A stretch of DNA of 8,440 bases from an uncultured Eubacteriales bacterium (GTDB taxonomy: Bacteria > Bacillota > Clostridia > Oscillospirales > Acutalibacteraceae): the NCBI GenBank assembly GCA_900317795.1, contig ONIF01000092.1:1-8440 (forward strand). The letters are read 5' to 3'. Shown here one piece after another: positions 1-6,378 of this stretch. The stretch's first letter is position 1. Every line of letters begins with the position of its first letter. The position numbers and the translations under genes were made by a program. The notes beneath the pieces were generated by a model. The model had not been told where the DNA came from. It did not search any database and saw only the letters and a program-made list of their open reading frames with translations.

Positions 1-6
1 ATAGTT

Positions 7-1833
7 TCAACTCTCCTTGCTTTTTGGTAAAGAATTTATATGTTCACGCAAATATTTGAACGGGAAAGGAATAACTGTAAGCTGATTGTTACGAACAAAG
101 GTAACATACATCAACGGTAAAATTTTTGTAAGAAGACTCGGTGCATTTTGATATTTTTCAAATTTACGAATATGTACTGCACATTGCAATGTTGGTTTAA
201 TGCCATGTCCCATATATCCTGCAAAGTAATGTTCTTCATTATTGTATATGAATTGTTTTATATCAAGAATATCATAAAAAAGTTCTGTACGCTTTTCTTC
301 GTTTCTAAGTTTGGTATTTCCGCTTTCAAGTTCACAACGTATTTTGAATATTTCGGGAATAGTTACCCATTGTGTATCTTTGATTATATTTATATTTCCC
401 TTGCTGTCCATTACGATTCCTTCTATTTCTGTATTACCTTTTGAACTGTTCTGTGACTGAAATATATCAATACAAGCACAATAAATTGAAGGGCTAAGTA
501 AATCGATTTTTTGTTCTGTTATATCAAAACTGCCGTCAGGGTGTATATCCATGAAGAAATAACGCTGATTTTTCTTGTCACCTGTTGCCATTCCCAAAAT
601 CATATCTTCCTCAAATCTCAGAGATGACCAGTCAAACAAGCGAATTTTCCTTTCTTGTAAGTCAGATTTGATCAACAAATCATGTATAATAGCCGAAAGA
701 GTGAGAGGAATATCACTTTTGCCAAAATCTTCAAGAGTGATATGCTGTATTAAAGTTCTGTCATCATAGTCTTTATACGGATCACTTCCGTCCAAATAAT
801 ACTTTTTATTATGAATAAGATACCAATTAAGACGGTCTTTCATAATGTCTTTTACGATTGGAACGGAAATATTATATTTGGCAAGCAATAAATTTTGTAT
901 TCTGCTGCATAAATCCTGTGATTCATTATCCCCTATGCCATCAACTAAACAAAGATTTTTGCTTTTTAATTCCGCTTTTATTAACATCTCATTTTCTTTG
1001 ACTTTTTTGTTGTTATAATCAAGTGAAAAATATTCAGATATGTATTCAAAGTCGATTTCAGCCAGTCCTTTGAAATTTTTATTGAACGTCTGTACAATTT
1101 CCGAAACGACTCCCATTTTGGTTGAATTGAATTTATTAAGTTTATATACATTAATGAAACTTATTCTATTTTTATGTCCGTCCAATTGACGTTGAATATA
1201 AGCCGTTTTTTTGTCATGGGGCATTTTTCGCCTGAGAGTATTATTAACCGAAACAACATATTGGGTATAATCTTCAAATTTTTTTTCATCAAATGTTATT
1301 TCATCTTTATGTTTCTCGGAAGTAAACGTCACTACATCAAATTTCATCTTGCATTCAGGGGTAATTTTAATTTCAAGACAAGGAATTTGGTCAAGCCCTT
1401 TATATTTTCTTCTTACGTCTTTCTTCCATTGAGGATGAAAATAATAAAAATGTCCCGTAATATTATTGAAACGCAACAAATCATGAGAAGCACTTCCCAA
1501 GCTATTAAGCAGTAACTGCAAGATGATATAATCTTCCGTATCACTACTTGCCCTCTGCGAAAAAGATATAGTATCAGTATCAGGAGCTTTATCTATTGTT
1601 TGACGGAGTAAATACTTATTTTCATAATTTTTTTCCATAAGTACATAAAAACATTTGCCATCTTCAAAACGTACCCCTTTAATATTTCTGTCCATTGCAG
1701 GTATGTCAAGAATATATGCACCACGCTCAAACTTTTGTTTAGATGTTTGTACCATAAAAATATCAAATTTTTTGTCTATTTCATCATAATTGAGTTTATA
1801 TATCAGTTTATTTGTCTGCATTGGTACAGCCAT
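7..1833 (-). CDS. Uncharacterised 608-residue partner of the helicase, possible divergent PIWI/Argonaute-like protein
   Basis: I do not recognise this protein with confidence. It has no signal peptide or membrane segment and few low-complexity stretches. Four regions can be seen: an N-terminal part (1-115); a beta-rich part around GHFYYFHPQW (127-136) and IPCLEIKI (150-157); a middle part with CLVDGIGD (295-302) and DPYKDYDDRTLIQHITLEDF (351-370); and a C-terminal part with MILGMATG (411-418), YFFMDIHPDGSF (425-436), IEGIVMDSKGNI (470-481), VTIPE (490-494), EHYFAGYMGHG (534-544) and VIPFPFKYLREHI (587-599). The paired hydrophobic strands of the C-terminal part and its proline-bounded end resemble an RNase H/PIWI fold preceded by a MID-like domain, but it is short beside pPIWI-RE proteins, which I recall as much longer. 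The start at ATG 1833 has AAGGAG with GGAG 8 nt upstream; the gene overlaps the helicase end by 26 nt, so both products are probably made together and may form a complex. Confidence 0.55.
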   Translation of the reverse strand: MAVPMQTNKLIYKLNYDEIDKKFDIFMVQTSKQKFERGAYILDIPAMDRNIKGVRFEDGKCFYVLMEKNYENKYLLRQTIDKAPDTDTISFSQRASSDTEDYIILQLLLNSLGSASHDLLRFNNITGHFYYFHPQWKKDVRRKYKGLDQIPCLEIKITPECKMKFDVVTFTSEKHKDEITFDEKKFEDYTQYVVSVNNTLRRKMPHDKKTAYIQRQLDGHKNRISFINVYKLNKFNSTKMGVVSEIVQTFNKNFKGLAEIDFEYISEYFSLDYNNKKVKENEMLIKAELKSKNLCLVDGIGDNESQDLCSRIQNLLLAKYNISVPIVKDIMKDRLNWYLIHNKKYYLDGSDPYKDYDDRTLIQHITLEDFGKSDIPLTLSAIIHDLLIKSDLQERKIRLFDWSSLRFEEDMILGMATGDKKNQRYFFMDIHPDGSFDITEQKIDLLSPSIYCACIDIFQSQNSSKGNTEIEGIVMDSKGNINIIKDTQWVTIPEIFKIRCELESGNTKLRNEEKRTELFYDILDIKQFIYNNEEHYFAGYMGHGIKPTLQCAVHIRKFEKYQNAPSLLTKILPLMYVTFVRNNQLTVIPFPFKYLREHINSLPKSKES

Positions 1834-4800
1834 TCAACCATCTCCTTATCTCTGCTGCAGCTTTCTGTTCTATTGAAATTTTCTCATTGTCCCTCAAAAG
1901 TGACGGAACTATCAGAAACCTTATATCATTCCTTACAAAGTTCTGTATCTGGTATTCGTCTTTTGTGATAATATTGGCAATGATAATATTCCTACAACTG
2001 CATTTTTTCGCCTTTTTCTCGATTTTATCAACCGTTTCATTCCAATCCATATCAGTTGATTCATTCCAGTTCTTAAAATCCACATAAATATCCTTTTCGG
2101 GTATCTTGAAGTCAAAAAGTTCAAAAGTTTCGTTATCATCTATTTCTTCAAGACTGATATTAAGTATATGCTCAAACCAGAACTTTCCAACAACTTCACC
2201 GAGTGCACCTTTATAAATGTTATTCCAAAGCGGTGGCGACATGATATAATCATCAGGCACAAATTCTGTTGCATACTCATTTTCACAAAAGTATTTTTTG
2301 AGCATATCCCACTTCATAAGCCGGTCAAGACGGGTTTTTTCTTCATTTTCAACAGAACGAATATCCGCATGGGGCTTAAAAGAAATTTTGATATTTCCAA
2401 AATCATCATCTTGAGAATAATAGAGCGTATTCGATTTTACGGGGAGAGGAACATAATAATTCTTGATAATAAAGTCATCCCGTTCTCCAGTAAGTGTAAC
2501 GGTAGGGTGCATTAAAGAATATTCACGCAGTTTTTTCCATTCCTCTATGGTCGGATTTGTCCAATCATTCTGTAACATACTGTATATATGACGGCTTATA
2601 CGATTTGAATTGGTTACTGCTGTATTTTTCATAATGACTTCTTCAGTGCTTTTAGATTCTTGATAAGGGATAAGTCTTGCCAGAGCAAGAAATTCATAGT
2701 TTAAAATACGTCCCTTTATTACAGAAGTATCAATGCATTTTGCAAGACGATCATCAGCAAATATATAAATATTAGAATTTTTCTGATTAGTACGACAAAT
2801 TCTGCCTATAGCCTGAATAATGGTACTGGTGGCATACATTTTGATATTTTTCATATCATATACATTTTTTACATGCTTTTGGTTTGGCTTTTCTTTCATA
2901 TAACAACGGAATGCTTTTTTGACATGATCCATTGCATCAGAAATGGAAAGCTCATAACTTTCCTGTAAAAATTCTATTTGAAACAGATACTTAACAAAAT
3001 CTTCTTCTTTCCAATCCTGCGATATATTCACAAAAAGATTTGTAGGGTTGTCTACATAAATCGCATCAAAATCTTTTTTATCCTGTGAGGGAAATTGGTT
3101 TGAACATATCAATTTATCTTTCAAATCTTCGGGAATAGGATACTGAAGATTTTGTCCTGCTCCTACGGTCTGAAATGCCGATATTACAAATACTTTTTCA
3201 CCATTGGCAAGACGTAAAAGAATTTTATTTTTTTGGGCTTCATATCCTGAACTTTTCAGATATTCAACGGAATAATCATTGTTGGGATACTGGTACGCAA
3301 TATAACGAAAAATGTCCTTAATAATATTCTTATCTAAAGCATTGTCGTTTTCGGCAGGGTGTTTCGTCAGAAGACAAAGCATTGATTTTATATCATCATG
3401 CTGCAAAAATTCTTTGAAAGCCATTGCAATACGTGCATAACGTTCTTTTACATACGACTTGTCGGTTATCATCTCTATCATGTTATAAATCTCTTTTGCA
3501 GGTTCATAATCTTCCAAAACATCATTCCATATTTTTGCAGAATAGTTTTGAGCACCTATAAACTTGGCATGGATATTTATTTTTTCATATCCGCTTTGTT
3601 TGTTTATAAAGTCTTGTTCAAGCCTTTTATATTCTTCCTGCGGCAAATGATAAAATTTATCATGCAATCGTAAACGGAGATAGTCAACGTCAAAATTTCC
3701 GATAACAGTCGGAACTGTTGCCGTTGCTGAAATTCCTATCACTTTTGCACGTTCACAGATGTTGACAAGTATTTTTTCGGGAGTGTTCCTGAAATCACAC
3801 ATCATTATTTTTGTCTGCATATCATGGCTGTTATCATTTTCAAAGAAATAATAACGGAATCCATGTTGATAAACACTGCGATCAAAGTAAGACATAGAGA
3901 ATTTATCACGTTTTAAATGCTTTGAATGTGTAAGAATTTGTGATATGAGATAGTTTTTTTCTTTTTCCTCAATACGAAATAAAGATAATACAGAACTTAT
4001 CGCCTGTTCATGTGTAAATTCACTTTTTACATTCTGAGAATTCTCATTTTTCTTTTTCATATAGTTATATGAAAGCCCATTGATCACCTTTTTGAATTTA
4101 TTCATAAAAGCACGTATATCTCCAAGCATAGTAGGAATACTTTTTGTTTCAGAACTCGGCTTATCATGCCGAAAATTGATTATATTCATACATGAATCAT
4201 TATCTGTTTCAACCGTAACATAGCGATTATCACCCTTAAAAATAGAATGATATTGATAATCCTGAAAAAGAAAATTTTTCTCCTGTTCTTCCATATCTCC
4301 GGCTGTATGGTGGTCAAACTGAAGCGAGTACCGTTCATATATTTCTTCAGCTTTTTGGCTCATTTCTTCAATTTGCTTTTTAGAAATTTCCATCATTGCA
4401 GATGGAAATTTTCTTATTTTGAGTGCGGAATGTATCGTTTTGAAAAGCTCAATCAAATCTATTTTATCATGCAGATTATCTTTTATGATGCTTTTAAGCA
4501 TTGTTTCTTTGGTAGAATCAAATTCATCAATGAAAATAAAGGCATTGTCTATTGAATCCAACAAAAAATATGATGGCTCTATGATAGTTATATTCCTGAG
4601 TAAAAATTTATCTACACTCATAAAAATTATCTGTCTTTCACTTGTAAACACAGATGGATACAGTTTCCCTATCCATTTCCATTTTTTATCAGTTTTAATA
4701 GCATGAAGGCGTTCTTCGGGACTGCTGTATTTTCTCAAAGCATTTGATAACATCTTTCTGAAAATACGTTCTGTTTCTTGAAAATCTTCCTCACTTTTAG

Positions 4801-5218
4801 GAATCATATCCAAAACCAATCGACTGGAACTTTCCTTGTATTTTCTCAATAACAAAATTTTTTGTCTTAATTCAGTAAATTCTTTGGTATTTTTTATCTC
4901 ATTAGGAATGCTTCTTTCAAGTTCACAACTATAATTTTCCATTACTGTTTCAGAAATAGAATTGATAAACAATACTTTTTGATCAAATTCATTTGTTTTG
5001 CCTGCCTTGTCAAAAAATCTTTTTAAATCTTCTGATGGTAAATTTTTTTTCATAGGAGTAATAAAAAAGTATTTTTTGTCCCTATTGGCTTTAAGCTGAC
5101 AAGAATCGAAAATATACTTCAAAACATGGTATGTTTTTCCTGAACCTGTAGGCATATCTATCAAAAACAGACCCGTTTCACTTCCGTTTTCACAATAATC
5201 TTTTATGACATTATACAC
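1808..5218 (-). CDS. Superfamily 2 helicase with C-terminal PD-(D/E)XK-like nuclease domain
   Basis: A 1136-residue predicted ATP-dependent DNA (or hybrid) helicase fused to a nuclease. Helicase motifs: Walker A MPTGSGKT at 22-29 (Lys28), a motif Ia-like FFITPMKK at 51-58, Walker B FIFIDEFD at 227-234, motif III-like GISATAT at 495-501, motif V-like FQTVGAGQNL at 682-691, and motif VI QAIGRICRT at 802-810. Motif VI and the following FADDR recall DinG/XPD-type enzymes, but no four-cysteine Fe-S cluster is evident. Near the C-terminus GALGEVVGKFWFEHIL (Glu1008), ELFDFKI (Asp1036) and DIYVDFKNW (Asp1047-x-Lys1049), then the strand RNIIIANI, form a plausible restriction-endonuclease core. The start is a GTG at 5218, with AGAGGTGA just upstream; the next Met lies inside Walker A, so no later start is possible. 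The last 26 nt overlap the next gene, indicating a coupled pair. Likely role is anti-invader DNA processing; alternatives include type III or Hachiman-like restriction helicases. The helicase call is firm, the nuclease domain moderately so. Confidence 0.88.
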   Translation of the reverse strand: MYNVIKDYCENGSETGLFLIDMPTGSGKTYHVLKYIFDSCQLKANRDKKYFFITPMKKNLPSEDLKRFFDKAGKTNEFDQKVLFINSISETVMENYSCELERSIPNEIKNTKEFTELRQKILLLRKYKESSSRLVLDMIPKSEEDFQETERIFRKMLSNALRKYSSPEERLHAIKTDKKWKWIGKLYPSVFTSERQIIFMSVDKFLLRNITIIEPSYFLLDSIDNAFIFIDEFDSTKETMLKSIIKDNLHDKIDLIELFKTIHSALKIRKFPSAMMEISKKQIEEMSQKAEEIYERYSLQFDHHTAGDMEEQEKNFLFQDYQYHSIFKGDNRYVTVETDNDSCMNIINFRHDKPSSETKSIPTMLGDIRAFMNKFKKVINGLSYNYMKKKNENSQNVKSEFTHEQAISSVLSLFRIEEKEKNYLISQILTHSKHLKRDKFSMSYFDRSVYQHGFRYYFFENDNSHDMQTKIMMCDFRNTPEKILVNICERAKVIGISATATVPTVIGNFDVDYLRLRLHDKFYHLPQEEYKRLEQDFINKQSGYEKINIHAKFIGAQNYSAKIWNDVLEDYEPAKEIYNMIEMITDKSYVKERYARIAMAFKEFLQHDDIKSMLCLLTKHPAENDNALDKNIIKDIFRYIAYQYPNNDYSVEYLKSSGYEAQKNKILLRLANGEKVFVISAFQTVGAGQNLQYPIPEDLKDKLICSNQFPSQDKKDFDAIYVDNPTNLFVNISQDWKEEDFVKYLFQIEFLQESYELSISDAMDHVKKAFRCYMKEKPNQKHVKNVYDMKNIKMYATSTIIQAIGRICRTNQKNSNIYIFADDRLAKCIDTSVIKGRILNYEFLALARLIPYQESKSTEEVIMKNTAVTNSNRISRHIYSMLQNDWTNPTIEEWKKLREYSLMHPTVTLTGERDDFIIKNYYVPLPVKSNTLYYSQDDDFGNIKISFKPHADIRSVENEEKTRLDRLMKWDMLKKYFCENEYATEFVPDDYIMSPPLWNNIYKGALGEVVGKFWFEHILNISLEEIDDNETFELFDFKIPEKDIYVDFKNWNESTDMDWNETVDKIEKKAKKCSCRNIIIANIITKDEYQIQNFVRNDIRFLIVPSLLRDNEKISIEQKAAAEIRRWLNGCTNADK
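1834..1848 (-). promoter_or_regulatory. Ribosome binding site of the 608-residue gene, inside the helicase coding sequence
   Basis: Reading leftward, AAGGAG lies within the helicase's last codons, with GGAG 8 nt from ATG 1833. It fixes that ATG as the start in preference to the in-frame ATG at 1821 and supports initiation by ribosomes finishing the helicase. Confidence 0.8.
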
Positions 5219-5246
5219 TTTCTCACCTCTTACAGTTATTTTTACT

Positions 5247-5255
5247 ATTATAGCA
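5247..5255 (-). promoter_or_regulatory. Extended -10 promoter of the helicase operon
   Basis: On the minus strand the sequence reads TGC-TATAAT: a consensus -10 hexamer (complement of 5247-5252) with the TGn extension (complement of 5253-5255). At 17-bp spacing the -35 position (about 5270-5275) reads ATATTT, far from TTGACA, as is common when an extended -10 is present. Transcription would begin near 5240, giving a leader of about 20 nt before the GTG start, which has AGAGGTGA at 5223-5230. Confidence 0.7.
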
Positions 5256-5260
5256 TTTTA

Positions 5261-5279
5261 TATGTACAAAAATATGTAC
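5261..5279. promoter_or_regulatory. Pair of TATGTAC direct repeats, candidate operator
   Basis: TATGTAC occurs at 5261-5267 and again at 5273-5279, 12 bp apart start to start, so the copies lie on roughly the same side of the helix; each contains the palindrome GTAC. The pair covers the position where a -35 element for the helicase promoter would lie, so a protein bound here could block or replace -35 contacts. The adjacent XRE-type regulator is the obvious candidate ligand. This is inference; the region is A+T-rich and short repeats can arise by chance. Confidence 0.4.
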
Positions 5280-5290
5280 TACTAATATGC

Positions 5291-5332
5291 AAATAATAAA
5301 AAATCTCGACAGACTTTTTAGATCTGTCGAGA
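5291..5332 (-). terminator. Rho-independent terminator of the restriction operon
   Basis: The arms 5304-5313 and 5323-5332 are perfect reverse complements over 10 bp (TCTCGACAGA / TCTGTCGAGA) around a 9-nt loop. Reading on the minus strand the hairpin begins 8 nt after the regulator's TAA and is followed at once by six U residues (complement of 5298-5303) and further U-rich sequence. No T-run follows on the plus strand, so it works for leftward transcription only. It separates the restriction operon from the helicase operon. Confidence 0.93.
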
Positions 5333-5339
5333 AATCATT

Positions 5340-5609
5340 TTATACAAAAGAAATTTTCAACTGTTTTCCCATAGCTGCGGCAAGTTTTTGTAATGTTTTT
5401 ATAGATGGATTGGCATTACCGTTTTCGAGTTGACTTATATATTTTGGGGATATGCCTGTTTTTGCAACCAGATCACTTTTTGTTATCCCTGAATTATAGG
5501 CATTTATAATAGCTTTTATGATTGTAAAATGCGGTTTAAGTTCTTCATATTCCCTGCGAAATTCATCATTTTTCAGTTGCTCGGCTAAAAATTCTTCAAA
5601 GTTGGACAT
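5340..5609 (-). CDS. XRE-family helix-turn-helix regulator, HigA-like, without a visible toxin
   Basis: An 89-residue protein with one helix-turn-helix domain of the Cro/C1 (XRE) type at about residues 42-81 (ITKSDLVAKTGISPKYISQL, then ENGNANPSIKTLQKLAAAMG). The N-terminal helical region MSNFEEFLAEQL...FRREYEELKP and the C-terminal KQLKISFV are typical of HigA-like antitoxin/regulators. No RelE/HigB-like toxin gene is adjacent: upstream is a methylase, downstream a terminator. It may therefore act as a control protein for the restriction operon, the helicase operon, or both. The start was set at ATG 5609, which has GGAAG 8 nt upstream; an in-frame ATG at 5624 would add MEVIC but has no ribosome binding site, and its own G is part of that GGAAG. 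The gap after the methylase stop is 22 nt. Confidence 0.88.
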   Translation of the reverse strand: MSNFEEFLAEQLKNDEFRREYEELKPHFTIIKAIINAYNSGITKSDLVAKTGISPKYISQLENGNANPSIKTLQKLAAAMGKQLKISFV

Positions 5610-5631
5610 ACAGATCACTTCCATTTATACA

Positions 5632-6378
5632 CTATTTGTGAAATATAAAGAGATATTCATGAGCAATCAGAAGAAAATTATATTTCACACTATTTGTTTT
5701 CCAATAGCCTGTTGCTTTACAATTATGCTGTTCTTTAATCACTATTTCTTTAAGCATAAATCCCACATCTTGAAAAATTTTCATCACATCAAAGCTCATA
5801 GGTATCATGTGACCGTTTTTTCTGGTATCTCCCATCAAAACAGCACAAAACTTTCCTTTTTTCAAGACACGATAACTTTCTTCTGCAATAGGTTTCATTT
5901 GTTCGAGAAAATCTTTTACTCTCAGTTGGGACAAATCCCCCTCTATACCGTCACTATATTTTATTATATCGGCATACGGAGGATGAGTACATATCAAATC
6001 TATACTTTCATTGGGAATGAAGTCAAGATGTCTTGCATCACCTTTCTTGATATATACTTTGCCTTTGGCTTGTTCATAGTCAAAAGCTGTTTTTTCCCTG
6101 CACCTCTCTAATGCAACATCGTTTATATCAATGCCAATAATATCACGATTCAGCAATTTAGCCTCAACAAGCGTTGTTCCACCGCCTGCAAACTGATCAA
6201 GCACCAAATCGCCCTCTTGTGAATATCTGAGCATAATATTTCTCGGAATATACGGTGACCAATTCCCTCTCCATTTGCTGTCATGTGTTGCCCAGTCACC
6301 ACGTTGAGGAAAACTCCAATGTGTTGTCATTTCCAACTCAAAATTATCCGGCTGCCATTTTGTTATCTTTGTTTTCAT
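5632..6378 (-). CDS. DNA methyltransferase (N6-adenine or N4-cytosine type, HPPY motif)
   Basis: A 248-residue S-adenosylmethionine-dependent amino-methyltransferase, predicted to protect host DNA. Motifs in order: a motif X-like WSPYIPRNIMLRYS at 40-53, motif I DQFAGGGTT at 61-69, IGIDIN (motif II) at 81-86, GDARHL (motif III) at 113-118, catalytic motif IV THPPY at 131-135, and a C-terminal HEYLFIF. Motif I before motif IV and the short spacing suggest a gamma-like order, not the IV-before-I order of beta enzymes such as DpnA. HPPY departs from the DPPY of Dam-type and SPPY of N4-cytosine enzymes; similar HPPY motifs occur in Trm11-like/DNA methylase proteins, so the target base cannot be told. 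The start is firm: GAGGAA lies 8 nt before ATG 6378, and the upstream nuclease stop overlaps this ATG by one base. That coupling makes it the likely cognate methylase of the upstream nuclease, though it could be a second methylase serving the DpnII-like enzyme. Confidence 0.88.
   Translation of the reverse strand: MKTKITKWQPDNFELEMTTHWSFPQRGDWATHDSKWRGNWSPYIPRNIMLRYSQEGDLVLDQFAGGGTTLVEAKLLNRDIIGIDINDVALERCREKTAFDYEQAKGKVYIKKGDARHLDFIPNESIDLICTHPPYADIIKYSDGIEGDLSQLRVKDFLEQMKPIAEESYRVLKKGKFCAVLMGDTRKNGHMIPMSFDVMKIFQDVGFMLKEIVIKEQHNCKATGYWKTNSVKYNFLLIAHEYLFIFHK

Noticed and set aside
148..444. Plus-strand open frames here and elsewhere (for example 575-769, 1174-1515, 1812-2087, 2168-2515, 3398-3673, 4247-4706, 5518-6111, 6283-6567, 7130-7456)
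   Set aside because: All lie opposite long minus-strand genes with good motifs and ribosome binding sites; their translations are rich in Phe, Ile, Cys and Ser without recognisable domains, as expected of antisense shadows in A+T-rich DNA.
1933..2139. Second minus-strand frame of 68 codons inside the helicase C-terminus
   Set aside because: It overlaps the conserved nuclease-like region in another frame and has no family resemblance.
5610..5624. ATG at 5624 as start of the XRE regulator
   Set aside because: No ribosome binding site lies before it, whereas its own bases form the GGAAG that serves ATG 5609.
5629..5696. Ten-base repeat ACACTATTTG at 5629-5638 and 5687-5696
   Set aside because: Short, A+T-rich and within the methylase 3' coding end; chance is sufficient, and no promoter of good spacing is formed before the regulator gene.
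669..6203. Avoidance of GATC in a locus that encodes a predicted GATC nuclease
   Set aside because: GATC occurs many times (for example near 670, 3882, 4083, 5321, 5613 and 6199), so no avoidance is visible; protection must come from methylation.
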